Shown here: positions 52,401-64,000 of the stretch, in pieces
Layout of the letters: the number at the start of each line of letters is the position of its first letter
Numbering within the stretch: the first letter of the stretch is position 1
Source of the DNA: Dromaius novaehollandiae
Taxonomy: Eukaryota; Chordata; Aves; Casuariiformes; Dromaiidae
NCBI RefSeq assembly: GCF_036370855.1
Contig: NC_088098.1
Location: forward strand, 140,264,721 to 140,328,720
Length of the DNA stretch: 64,000 nt
Reading direction: 5' to 3'
Notes under the pieces: generated by a model
Told to the model about the DNA's origin: nothing
What the model saw: the letters and a program-made list of their open reading frames with translations, nothing else
Databases searched by the model: none
Made by a program: the position numbers and the translations under genes

Positions 52401-53747
52401 AAGAGATGCATGCAGTGATGCTCAGCATATCTTCGTCCCTTTGCTGATCAGGTCAGGCAATCACCTCTGGTCATGCTAAAGAGCCAACATAACCTAGACT
52501 CACTGAATCTGAAGACATTGTATGTGGTAAAAGGCAAAGTCAATCCAAATCCATTTCTCTTAATGAAGACATTGGTTTCACATGAATAGACATCCTGATC
52601 ATGCAGTTCACTGGACATCCTTATTGTGGCCAGAATACCAGGGCTTTTCACCCAGTGGCAGTTTGTAAAGCTTCAAAAAAACCAAAAAAAGTTGCAACAG
52701 CTAAAACAATGAACAAGCAATTTCTTTGTAGATGTCTTGTACAGAGAATGAAACTATTAAGTGAACGTTCTAAATACACTTCATAATGCAGATATATTAG
52801 CAATAATTATTTTTAACAAATTGAAACTACATTATAACTACGCTGCAATTATACTAATTACATTGAAGCTAATGCGCCTGTACTAAGAAGTGCATTTGTT
52901 TTCTTTCGTTAAACCCAAGCAATCAAGTGAACCAATTACAAAGAAATGCTTGAACTAGAAAGTAACCACTCTTTGCTGGAAGCAGTCTAGCTATGTTCAT
53001 CATCACAGTTAATTATAAGTTTTTCTGTCCAGCATAGAAGGTCTTTGGCCTTCTACAATAAGCAGCATGAAAAATGCTGTAGACTATCATCTGGAAAATA
53101 CAGGTGGAAAGAAAATGATTTTCTGATTTTACACAAGTGCAACATTTCAAAACATTGCAATTCCTACTGAGGGAGAGGATGTTATCCCAGTGCGGGATTA
53201 AATCACTTACCTCTTGTGTTGAAAAACAGGTCTCAAGGTTTTCCTCTCCTCTAGATACAGCAAGTATCTGAACCCTGGCTTTATTCACTCAAATTGAGTG
53301 GCCTCACAATCCTATTATTAATGGGATTTTTCAAGGCTAGTAGCATTCTGAGAAGGTCTTCTGTGTTGGACCTAAGAAATTTTTGTCTGAGCTGATGCAC
53401 TTCTATAAAAAGTTTGATTTTATCAAAAAAGTAGCTTTGCCAGATGAAAAAACAGAAGTAATTACCAATATCGTATGGAAGACAGTGTTCTCACACTGAA
53501 GACTAGCATGTTCTTCAGCTTTTGAAAGCACTTGGAGACCCAACCTATATAAGAATGGAGTTCTGCTGATCAGCCAAATTTAGCTTTCTCAGGAAATTTA
53601 ATTTTAGCCTTGAGAACTGGAGGTAAAATTCCATTGGAACAGTTGTTCAAAAATTAAAAAGTAAAACTTCTTTTTTGCTGGGCTTATTTTATATCAGTGG
53701 CAAAGCTGAGTTGAGACAGAAGTTCTTACTTCTTTCTGAGACCATCA

Positions 53748-53783
53748 GTCATGGAATCATGTTCCATGTCATGGAACCATGAC
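53748..53783. repeat. nested direct and inverted repeat
   Basis: GTCATGGAA occurs at 53748-53756 and again at 53768-53776. CATGGAA and TTCCATG form a 7-bp-arm hairpin at 53750-53768, and GTCATGG-AA-CCATGAC forms a second at 53768-53783. Two adjacent hairpins share one sequence unit. No known site type is recognised. Confidence 0.8.
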
Positions 53784-55795
53784 AGTGAGTCACAAAACCT
53801 AGCAATAAGACAGTGCTTTACTGATTGTTGCATCTTGACTACTGGTGCAGTTGCACTCAGATTACCTGGCTATAAATAAAGCAAATATTTCTTTGACACC
53901 TGAATGCCTTTCCAAAATCTAAACCTGGAAAAAAAATCTCCTTAGGGGAACAGACAAAAATTAATTTCTTTCAGATAAAATGTATCCCTATACCTGAAGG
54001 GTGCTGGTCTCCAAAATATGCTTAGCTCTTAGATAACCTTATCACTCTATATTTTCCTTATTTGTATACAGACCTTTGCCAAAAATGAGATATTTGAATT
54101 ATCTCTTTTAACCCAGCACGACCATTCTTCATGTTGTTTTGTCCCTTGATCACATTGTTCATGTCCCTACAGCTGTTTTCCTGTGACTGTTGCTTCTCTT
54201 TCCTCCACCTCCTCCATGCACTCTCTACTCCAGGCATTCTCTATTTTTCCTTTGAATCACTGTTCTATTTTAATTCAATTTTCCTTTTCATACGATGGAT
54301 TCTTACTTCTTTTCACCTCCCTTCCTCTGATTATCTTCTCTTTCCATAACTTTTGAATTCATGGTAACATTTTTTAATTTTTACTCAATAAAATGAGGTG
54401 ATTAATATCAGCCTAAAAAAAGAATCAATTTGTAAAAAGCCAGCTCCTAGCAGTTGCCAGGCAACAGCCTACAGGATCACCAGTCAGTCGATTGTTGGTT
54501 TAATTACTGTCTAAGCAAGTATTGTTTAGGCTTGAGCTGTCTTCTATAACACAGTCCTAAGGCAAAGTCCATTGGCTTATGTTCCAGGTGCCCAACCTGG
54601 AAGGACAGCAAAGACTAGGACTTTGTATAATACAGACTTTCTTCTATTATGTAATAAAATAATCTCTTCTATATGTTTTCATAAAGGACAAAAGCTTTCA
54701 TAGCAACAATTGCTTTTCCAAGGTATTTGGACACCTAAGCTGACAGGCAGATGGAGAAGTTCATGTGCAGAAGCTATGCATGAGTTTTGCTGCTGGTCTG
54801 CACATACATGATTTTATTTTTCTGGGACAATAAGGCTCCTCATTCACATTGAGCTCATATGTGTCAAAACTGTCAGGACTGCTGATTTTATTTGATTCTA
54901 AACAAGGTAATATGCAAGCCTCAGTCTTTTTAGAGTAATTCAACTTCATAAACACTTCCACCTTATACAGTTACAGGTTTTGTCTTATACAGTTATAACA
55001 GCTGCTACTCACCTTATTGGTAGTACAGGTAACTACATGATGTACATGCATTTTAGCAATAGAAATCCATCATGTCACAACCCATTCACAAGTCTTTAAC
55101 GTATAATCTACTAGTCTGAAAGAGTAATCTTTAAACTGTGCATTTAAACTGAATAATAAGAGAAGATGAACCAAAAACCCAACAGGCACTTTTGGGAAAA
55201 AAAGATTACTAGTACAGCTCAGCTGTTGAGTAAGGAAACAGAGCAGATGGACCTCCTTAAGCTTTTCCTAACCCACTTCTTCATCTGAAGAGAAATGAAG
55301 AAATTTAGATAAGACATGAAATAGGATGTTTAGGTGGACTTCTGGAGCCTTAGCCAAAATTATTACTGAAAATACCATTACACAGCAATCACCTAAGTTT
55401 GTTTGCTGCCTGCAGTTTGACCTGCACTTCATCTAAATGCCTGTAGTTCTTCCTCTGCAAGCTTACAATTGCTTTGACCTGAACACTGCTGCATCTGTGC
55501 TGGCTTGAGATCCTAAATCTCCTAATATTGCAAGTATGGTTAGAGAACATCATCATTTGTGAGCACATATGGTTTCTCACCATAGAACTGTGGCCAGAAG
55601 GTTCAAAACATGGCTAGGGAAAAAAAAAACAAAACAAAACTGTCCGTGCACATGTAAATATTCTGACTTACAGACTAATGCTCAAGAAGTGGGGGACCCC
55701 TGAATTTTAGGCCTAACGAAGAGTTAGATCTCCCTCTTCCACTTCTTGCTTAGTGGTCTGTTTACCTTTCTATTTATTTTAGGCTATTAGCTAGT

Positions 55796-55819
55796 TAAAT
55801 CGTGTGTGTTCACGATTTA
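55796..55819. repeat. perfect inverted repeat, 9-bp arms
   Basis: TAAATCGTG, six-base loop TGTGTT, then CACGATTTA. Each arm carries a CpG within CpG-poor DNA. Confidence 0.85.
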
Positions 55820-57986
55820 TGCTTATGAGGAGAAAACCTGCTGGAGTAGAGAGGCAAGATTCATGTGACCAGAAATGGAGACATCAGAGGATGCCGTGAG
55901 CTATACAGAGGCAGGAAAGGTATATGAGGAAAGAGGGAAGCCAGAGGTGCTTCTCAGCATGCTGGCCATAGAAGCAACATCTCAACATGAGAATTATCTA
56001 GTAGTGCAGTGTTATAGGAACTTTAGAAAAAATATTTTGTAAGTCTCTTCTCATTATTACTGTGAGTTCTCAGTTGGAGCCAAGTATCAGGTCCAGTAAG
56101 ACTTGCAGAAAAAAAAAAGTACAAAGTTCAATTTTTAGTATTTCTCAGATGTGATGGTGATAATGCAAATACTTTCAGACAGAAAAAATCCTGTGTCATT
56201 GCTGAAGCGGTAGACCATAAACTGATGAAAAAATAGCCTGGTCTCATTAAAGTAAACTCTCATATTTCTCTGAAGATTTCTTCTTTCAGAGAGTATGAGT
56301 TTCATTAATAATGCTATTCTACAGTTTTCTATTTTCTTTTAATTTCTGAATTAACATTCTTTTATATTTCATAATCAGAGTTAATGGATAGTTAATACTT
56401 AAAAGCCTCATTGGCCAAAGATGATAGGAATCAAAGGCATTAAAAAATAATAAAGATTTTTTTTCCTCTCTGATTTCAAAAAAAGGTTTTACCTGCCTAT
56501 TATTTTGTCATTTTCGAAAATTAAAAGGTTTGTCTCCTCAGATTCCTCTGTTTTGGTATAGTATTTTCCCCCAATTTTGTGCAACATTTTACTTATTTGG
56601 AATTCAATAGTAATGTTTGTACTAGCATGCAACTTTTAAAGATTTGGGTATCTCATTCTTTAGGCTGCTTTGAGAATATCCACCTATGCTCTTATGTATA
56701 ATTAAAAATCATGACATTTGGTAATAGTTCTCTCCTTTCATTTGTGGCATTTAGCCATCATTTGTAGATACAAAGCTTCATAAGTGAATATTCTAGTGTG
56801 CAAAGTTACGGGTGTGAGTTCTGTATTAACTAAATAGCTGTATTTTGTCTATCTAATAACACAGTTTCCATAAGTAATGTCTTCTGATTTAGCAAAACTT
56901 GTTTGTCTCCATAAACTAAATATGCAGTCACAAAAAGTTTGGGGTTTTAATACATACCTTAAAAAAGCCAGGGTTATTTCAAATTAAAAGATACCAGAAA
57001 AAATGAAATCACACTCAGATGCTTAAAATAATTTCTATTGTTAATGACTAACAAAGTCACTATTTTTCATGGCTTATGTCCATTAACATGTGTCCTGGTG
57101 CAGTAAAGTGCTTCACTTATTTCACACTGGAACAATTTGAAGATATAATAACAACAATTTGAAAATGTAATAAATACCAAGTGAGAAAAGTGAGTTGACA
57201 TTCTTAAATCAGAGAACTTTGTGTAGCTATGGCAATTTGATAAACAGTAACTATCCTCTGTCAGACTTTGATTCATGAACAATGAACTCACTGTAGTCTT
57301 TAAATTTTTACTTCTGGTATTTTTTATTAATCATTTTGCTGGTGTTATTGAGACATATTTGGCTTATCAAAACTAATTTTGGCTGAGTGCATCCACTAAT
57401 ACATAGATTTTAATACTTACTAGGCATGTAGCCCATGCATAAACATGATTTTGGCAAAAACAGAATTTATCTCAAGCCAGTGTTGTTGAGGAGTGGCTAC
57501 TGTGACTAAGCAGCATGATTGTTCATGATTTGTAGCAGAAAATCTACTTAGCTTTCAAGACAGCAGCATCATAAAAATTCCACAATCAGAGAGATATGCG
57601 ATGACATTAAAGCTCAAGTTGCTCAGGAATTCTTATGGGACACGTAATGAACTGGTGAAGGGAAGACCATCATGAAGAGATGAGATGCTGTTAAGGTGAA
57701 CTTCAAGACACTTTATCTGTTTTATGTTTGGCCAACAGTAATCTCATGATCTTGTATTTACAGATGGATGAATAAGAGTTCTGATCATTGCTGGAAGACA
57801 GCTGCAGCAGCTGCAGGACGTATGGCAGTCATTTACATTAATATGTGAGGCTATAAACTGGAGGGGCTGAGGAGAGAATAAGCATGTCATTCAATCAACC
57901 TTATTAAGTAGGATGGTAATCCTCAATAGAAACATGAGAGAGGCAGCTGAGACAGTAAGAAAATCCATCTGACATGAGCAAATAAG

Positions 57987-58262
57987 ATCACAGAATTACA
58001 GAATAACTTAGTTTGGAAGAGACCTCTAGTCCAACCTTTGTTGAAGGCAGGGTCAATTTGAGCAGTATGCTCAGGGCTGTGTCCAGGCAGCTTTTGAATG
58101 TCTCCAGGGATGGAGATTTCACAACCTCTCTGGTCAACTTGTTCCAGTGTTTTAGCGCCCTCATGGTAATTCTTTTTACCATATCTAATGAGAATTTTCT
58201 ATTACCCAACTTATATCTGTTGCCTTTCGTCGTATCCCTGTGCACCTGCAAGAGTAAAACAG
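57987..58262 (-). mobile_element. CR1 LINE, 5'-truncated copy with 3' end
   Basis: The minus strand ends, at low coordinates, with the CR1 3' tail: the plus strand starts with a degraded ATCACAGAATTACAGAATAA followed by GTTTGGAAGAGACCTCTAGT. Upstream in element terms is the C-terminus of ORF2, with recognisable residues KGNRYKLGNRKFSLDM, RALKHWNKLTREVV and SPSLETFKSCLDTALS. The copy stops abruptly near 58262, the normal result of premature end of reverse transcription, so only the last 270 or so bases of the element were inserted. It is non-functional. The moderate divergence and intact reading of most motifs make this among the youngest repeats in the window. Confidence 0.95.
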
Positions 58263-60056
58263 CTGTCTGGTCCTATTGACTTAGGTGGGATCTGGACTGC
58301 AGAATGCCTTTGTTGAATCCAGACATGCATGAAACAAAGAAGCCTTCTTAGTCAGGTTGCATTAGTGGTCATAGTCCACCTTGCTACTGTAGGAGGTTGA
58401 TTACAACAAGAGCAAATTCTTTTATTCTTTGCATGAAAAAGCAAAACCAAACTGATAAAACAGTAGTGGGAGCTGCTTCATTGATAACTCTGAAATTTCA
58501 AAATCATCTTCCCTATGAAGCTGAGACCTTGAACAGTCCCCATAAAAGATGACAGAGAGAATATCAACACTGAGCCACTTCTCAGGGATACTTTAGATTA
58601 GTCCTTACACTATTATTTTCAACATCAGGTGGTCATTCTAGAAGATAACAAAAAAATTTTGAAATCTAAGTTTTGGCAGGCCAAGAAATCTATTTGTCAC
58701 TGAGATTTGATTATGCCCACCATAAACCTATACCAGTATGTCATACCCAGATTTCATTCTTATCTGGAAGAACTTTTTCTAGTTGATATTTCATTAAAAT
58801 ATTTGTGTTTCAACAAATCAGGATGTTCTAAAAAAATTTAGAACTCTATGGGTGTCAGTCTGAAGATCTCAAGCATATCTCATCTTTGAGATGAGATGGG
58901 AGATTATTATATTTAGTTTTGAGTAGTTCAGCGCCAGAAATGCAGTGTAAAATCTGGAGTGAATTCTGAGAAATGATAAAAGTAATTAAAGCATTGAGAA
59001 ACTGATGAGTATCGTATGTAAGTAACCTGACTAAGCAAAAACAAGGTAGAAATGTATCCTTGTAAATATCTGAGAGCATAAGCATTAGAAACAAATTGCT
59101 CTTCAGGCACTACTAATCCATGTAATTATGCTAACTTTCAGAGTTACTCTGGATTTACACCACAGTGTGAATAAAAGAATAGCCCAGTTTGAATAACAGA
59201 ACGCAAAAAGGATAGCAAACAGAAGGGATGTGATATATGAACAAAAGGGAAAATAAAACGCATTGACCATAAGGAAAGTCTCTTGAAGTTTAATTGTACC
59301 TAACTTGCAGACAGACTAAGAGATGCTTGCTTGAAAAGATGAACTCTGATGAATACAGCAGCATTTTTTGTAAGAAGTTTCAGTTTTGGAAATTTAGAGA
59401 AGTGCCTCAAGATAAGAAATCAAAATCTCACAATGAGTAGCCTTGCAATCTAAACAGAATTTTATGACTCACAAACTTAATCTTTTTCAGTGAAGGAGTA
59501 GCATTATTATCATGCAGTTTAGCTTGTGAGAACAATTTGCTTCATCTTCTCTACGAGATTTAATTTGCAGATACTCAATCCTCAAGTCTGGGTTTTGGGA
59601 CTATTTCAGAAATGGCTAACAATACACCATATTGATGGAAAAAATTCTAAAACTGAAAAGTCACTAAGGTTTGGAAAAAAATTTTTCATTTTGTCTGTTA
59701 TTTTTATTTTTTTACTTGGTGGTATACATGTACACTTAATGTTTAGAAAAGAAAAACCTAAAGCAGTTTTCTTCTGCAACTTCTGATGGGTAACTAGAGA
59801 AGGTAATATGGAGTAAGATAAGATGCAGGACAGAAAGGTTAGTGTTATACTAACCTAACCTAACTGTGAAACAGACTTTCAGAGTAAGCTGAATTAATGG
59901 TCAAATTAGGCCCTCACATTTGTAAGCGACAGCAGATTTGAGAGAAGAAAACCTAAGAGAATCATTCTGGCCTTATTAGTGTAATTCCCATTTTTATTTT
60001 AAATTCCCAAAGGAATGAAAATTTAAAATCATAATTTAATTGTTTCAATTGATCCC

Positions 60057-60080
60057 CAACACTTTCAGCAGAAAGTGTTG
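60057..60080. repeat. perfect hairpin, 10-bp arms
   Basis: CAACACTTTC, four-base loop AGCA, then GAAAGTGTTG. It ends eight bases before a 29-A tract. Read on the minus strand a T run is followed by the hairpin, so it is not in the order of a hairpin-T-run terminator in that direction. Confidence 0.9.
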
Positions 60081-60088
60081 AATGAGAC

Positions 60089-60117
60089 AAAAAAAAAAAA
60101 AAAAAAAAAAAAAAAAA
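60089..60117. repeat. poly-A tract (29 A)
   Basis: The longest homopolymer in the window, followed by an A/C-rich stretch. It could be a poly-A tail of a retroposed RNA, but the preceding sequence is not recognised and no target-site duplication is evident. Confidence 0.95.
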
Positions 60118-60844
60118 CAACCAAAACCCAAACAAGGCAAGCAGCCTATCACTTTGCATTTGCTGGTAGTGAACTGAGATTCCATGTCATTGAAAAGTTT
60201 GGCTACATTTTAAACAAAAACAGAAACATAACACAGTTTTAGCATTTACCAGTGCACTGGGTTATTCCTTTCCAGAGGAATATGTTTTTTTACTTCTTTG
60301 TCAAAGGATACCTAGTCATAGTAGTGAAATGCAAAGAACAGTTTAGCGACTCCTTTTTTTTTTAGCCCAACACAGTTCAGTCATCCAGATATAATGCAGT
60401 CATTTCACATATGAACTAAGCCAGTAACAATAATTTGAAATTCATTAACTGAGCAAAAATCCCTCCCAAAATCAAAGGAAGAGTGGTTTAATATGAACGG
60501 ATTTCCTTTGCTACAAACACACCACTGAATCTGACAGCTTCCTGCTTGCCTCCTCTCTCCACTTTGCACATTTTTTCGGTCTGAAGTTGTACTGAAGACC
60601 CTCCTTCAACTGTTGTCCAGACATTTTCATTCAAATGAAAAAAAAAAATCTTGATCACTTTTCGCCTCTTGATCCTTAGCACCAGTAATCTGCATTCCTG
60701 CTCTTCTCGACTGTCAGCTAACTCCCAGCCATTTGAGCACAATCTTTTTCTGAAGAACGTCATCCTTCCTGGACTCTCATAACTCACTTCCTTTCCTCCT
60801 CTATGTACCTTTCCTAGTTACTCTTTTAGTGAGTCTTTAGGAGG

Positions 60845-61312
60845 ATCGTCCAAACTCCCTGGCCAATGGGACAGAGCGGGTGCTCAGTAACTTCGTGGTT
60901 GATGCCAGGCTAGAGGCAGTGGTCGACAGGCTGGTGGGCACAGCTGCCATTCAGGGCACCTTGACAGGCATGGGAGCAGCAAAGGCAAATGCAAAGTCCT
61001 GACCCAGGATGGAGTGACCCCCTACCTCAGTACACACTGGGGATGGTCAAGAAAGCAGCTTTTTCAAAGAAGACCCAGTGGACAACAAGTTGAATATGAG
61101 TCAGCAGTGTGCCCTGGGTGAGGGTGGTCAAACACTGGAATTAATTGCCCAGTGAGGCTGTGAAATCATCAACTCCAGACAGCAGAAATCTGACTGTACA
61201 AGGCCCTGAGCAACCTGATCTAAAATTGGCCCTGTTTTAAGCAGGAGGTTGTAACAGATGACCTCTGAGATCCCTTACAAAATATATTACTGTATTATTC
61301 TATAGCTGTTCT
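60845..61312 (+). mobile_element. CR1 LINE copy with internal deletion
   Basis: The plus strand opens in the reverse transcriptase catalytic region: the frame reads LSNFVVDARLEAVVDRLVGT and AAIQGTL, corresponding to LSKFADDTKLGGAVD and AAIQRDLD. The catalytic FADD has become FVVD. GCAAATGCAAAGTCCTGACC and TATGAGTCAGCAGTGTGCCC follow the family order. At about 61115 the sequence then jumps to the ORF2 C-terminal and 3' region (GAGGGTGGTCAAACACTGGA, then TGAGCAACCTGATCTA) and ends near the degraded terminal octamer repeats around 61290-61312. Several hundred bases between the two halves are missing. The orientation is opposite to the copies at 28-30 and 58 kb. It is dead and non-coding. Confidence 0.9.
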
Positions 61313-64000
61313 GTTACTGTGCTAAAATTTGCAAGGACACACATTTTAGTATTTTACATATTCAAATTTTAACATACAATTTTATACAACATCCACTAAC
61401 TGTTGTAGATTGAAACATTATAATATCATTTAATGTACAGAGAATAACATTTCCAACATAAAAGTTAAGAAAGTTACTCTATCTCTCTTCTCTGTCTCTG
61501 TTATAATCCCTTTATATTCTTATCCAGGCTGAAATAGTGAAACAGTGGAACACCCACCACTGAAATAACAGCCTACCTGGCTGCTGGACATGTAAGGAAC
61601 TCAGAGTATTATGAGTTTGTGCTTGTAGCCTTCTATAATCCTAAATAAATCAAATGATGTATTTATGTACCTTAATGTAATGAGTCAGATAGGATACTGA
61701 ATCTTATCTGATGAGCAAAGAACAAACTGGGGAGAGAGGGATGGTAGGGAGAGAGAGGTCTGTATTCTGGTTAATTCTTCTTAGTGTCATTGCTTAGACC
61801 ATGCACCGCTGTCATAAGACATTTGTTCTTTCATTCAGAAGCTCATCAATCTCCTTTGAACAGTGTGACTCCCTTAGGATGAAAATGGTTGCATTCATGC
61901 AAGATGGAACACATGGCTATGCCATCTATGTATAGTAGCCTCCAATGTCCATAATCACTAAGCTCAAAAATTTAGGGACAGAAATGGTACAGAATTAATC
62001 TACTGGAGGATACAGAGGTTTAACAGACATATATGGTTAGGAAGAGGTGCGGTACACTAACAACAGAGCCACAACACATGAATCAGAGACAGGAGCTTGT
62101 TGCTAAAATACATAACATTCATCCTCATAGGAGAATTCATTCCGCTGTGTACCTATATTATTCCTCCAAGGTATTTTGAGATTATCATCTGAAACTTCAC
62201 TGGATGCTTCTGTTGCTTAGACAGTCTCCATCCTAATAGATGCAAGAGTTTATAGCTATAATCTAATCATAATATGAAATCATGTTAAAACATTAAGAAA
62301 AAAATCAGAGGGTTTGCTGATTGAAAAGAATAATGATAGCTTACTAGATTAAGCAACATTTAAAATTGACTGTAGAATCCTTTTACAACTCTACTGCTTA
62401 TAAATATATTGATAGAATTAAACAGAGAAATCGAAGTACTAATTTCTTTAATTTGCAAGGATAGACTTGCTTTTGTGTGTCATGACAGGTATCCCTGTTC
62501 CCTGTTAGCACAGCAACAAAGGCAACAAGCAAAATGGAAATACTGCCACCTTGTGTCTGAGCTGCCATTAAATGTTATCCAACTGAGCCTTTTGGTGCAA
62601 AAAGATCCTATTATGTTATCTATGATCATTGGGGGATAATAAGACCCTAAACTTGAATTGTCACAAAGGTGCTAATTGATTTAGAATAAATATCTACAGG
62701 CAATGCTGTAGATAATCATAGTATTGGATGTAACAATATGAAGATCTAATATTCTCTTTTATTAGATGAGATGTTCAGGAAACTCAATGTGTATGTACTC
62801 AGTACTGCTACACCCAGGTAAGGTCCCTGCAGCAATTATGCTATGAGTTCTTATGCTTTTTTCAAAATAAAGAAAGCCACTTCTCAAAAGTGGTTAACTT
62901 ATTTCAACAGAATTATCAATGTGTTAAAAGTTTGACATGATGCTTAAAAATGTAGTTGAGTTGTGCTGACAGTCTCACAAATTGTAATGTATACTTAATT
63001 TAGCATGACATTTTTAAATGTTAAGCAACCTGTTGCAGAGGATGTATAAAAACAGCTTCACTGAAAAAGTATGATACACACATTGCATTTTGTAAATAGA
63101 GACAGCAAAAAATCTGCTTATTTTGCCATATAAACTGAAGTGTTGCTCTATGGCAATGGTTTTGCAAACTGGGTACTTCACAGAAGGTAAGCAGGAAAGA
63201 TTAAATCATCTCTTTCTAGTGTAGTGACTCAGCTTTATTTAACCTAGCAGTTCCAGTCAGAGTAGGCTTCAAAGTGTTTTATTGCTATAAGCATGCACTA
63301 AGCCAAATCCTAGTTTTCCAGTTAACTGCACAGGGACCATTTATGCATATCTAATTTGTACATGAATTATTCAGCTCCCATTACTTTGGGCATTATTAAA
63401 AACCTTTAGCAAGTCAGGTAAGCGGATATGAGAAGATAAATGCCTTTGCCTCTCTACTGCACTGTGTTTTTAATAGTGTACTGCTGGGGGAGGTGGGGTA
63501 TTTGTTGATAACTTGCATTTATATAAAACAGACCCAATGTATGGGTACAATATCACTGCAATCACCTTTAAGGTCAATCGCGAGAAACTCCCTTGTAGTA
63601 GGGAGTACTGTAGACTGCATTATGAAGCTTTTTTGTTAAACAAACCTTTCAAGCGACCTGCTCATTTGCTCCTTGAAAACCTAAGGTTTCTAGCAAGGGT
63701 GGCAGAAATAGAGTTACTGAAGAGGTGAAACAGAGCAACAATGAGGATTAAGGACAGGGATCCTTTGGACCATTGAAGATATTGCTCGAAGGACCCACTG
63801 TATGCTGAGAAGCTCTGAACCCCCTTGGGAGTGAGTAGGGTTAGGACCTTGGGCAGCAACATTTGGAAGCATTCACACTGTCCTGCACTGAAGGCAAACT
63901 TAGGGGTCAGCAGCACAGATGTTAGGACATCTGTGGGATGTAGGTGAGCCTGGGCTTTGATGTGACCTCAAAGCCTGTGTGGGCAGATCCATGAAGCATG
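61313..64000. other. noncoding DNA, no confirmed gene
   Basis: AT-rich up to about 63.5 kb. A 52-base segment at 62766-62817 has good acceptor- and donor-like boundaries (see findings). A plus-strand frame of 71 codons at 63513-63728, with its first ATG at 63537, ends in a basic stretch and resembles no known family. A 9-bp-arm inverted repeat sits at 63914-63935. The final 270 bases are GC-richer but hold nothing recognised. Confidence 0.65.
63914..63935. repeat. perfect inverted repeat, 9-bp arms
   Basis: CACAGATGT, loop TAGG, then ACATCTGTG. There is no adjoining T run and no gene before it. Confidence 0.85.

Larger units (their letters stand above)
49401..57986. other. noncoding DNA, no gene seen
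   Basis: Mostly AT-rich. Two repeat-free TAAT-rich blocks (50130-50360 and 52795-52960) look like conserved noncoding elements. A 124-codon plus-strand frame at 50506-50880 resembles no family. Inverted repeats occur at 53748-53783 and 55796-55819, and an A10(CAAAA)2 run near 55620-55640. No exon, RNA gene or clear transposon is recognised. Confidence 0.7.
58263..60838. other. noncoding DNA, no gene seen
   Basis: AT-rich. It includes an inverted repeat at 59836-59856, and a hairpin (60057-60080) directly followed by an A29 tract (60089-60117). A minus-strand 99-codon frame at 60488-60787 has no recognised domain. No other element is seen. Confidence 0.7.

Noticed and set aside
63513..63728. 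Basic 71-codon frame preceded by TATATAAAA
   Set aside because: The TATA-like sequence lies inside the frame a few bases before the first ATG (63537), too close for a promoter, and no family is recognised. It is kept only as a note.

Overview
This window reads as vertebrate nuclear DNA that is intergenic or deep-intronic, most likely from a bird. It is AT-rich and strongly CpG-depleted. No open frame is long enough, or protein-like enough, to be a gene. The longest open stretches (up to 158 codons) are explained by retrotransposon remnants or by chance. There are no rRNA, confident tRNA, CRISPR or operon-like features. The bird assignment rests on the interspersed repeats: the clear ones are CR1 LINEs, including the short CR1 3' tail typical of birds. 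Overall repeat density is low and young SINEs are absent. Crocodilians and turtles also carry CR1, so a non-avian sauropsid cannot be fully excluded.

Layout. From 1 to about 28.4 kb the sequence is unique-looking noncoding DNA. It contains a few very old repeat scars (MIR-like at about 6.0 and 10.0 kb, and an old amniote-type repeat at about 3 kb), simple repeats, and several stretches that look like conserved regulatory DNA. From 28.4 to 30.3 kb lie two minus-strand CR1 fragments: an ORF1 (esterase-domain) piece, then a separate ORF2 (reverse transcriptase) piece with a large internal deletion. From 30.3 to 48.5 kb there is more unique DNA, with a purine-rich tract at 32.0 kb, a GC-rich promoter-like block at 43.0-43.5 kb and a small CpG-rich islet at 46.1-46.3 kb. 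At 48.5 kb there is an ancient plus-strand CR1 reverse transcriptase relic, closely followed by a MIR-like SINE at 49.3 kb. Two further CR1 copies lie at 58.0 kb (minus strand, 3' end) and 60.8-61.3 kb (plus strand, internally deleted).

There is no gene set working together here. All five CR1 copies are dead: where the reverse transcriptase catalytic motif is present it is mutated, and the rest are truncated. The interest lies in (a) the structure of the CR1 relics, (b) regulatory-looking noncoding blocks, and (c) a few splice-bounded open segments that could be exons of an unrecognised gene or lncRNA. I did not find convincing evidence of a new biological system. Repeat calls were made by recalling family consensus features and reading translations, without any database search.
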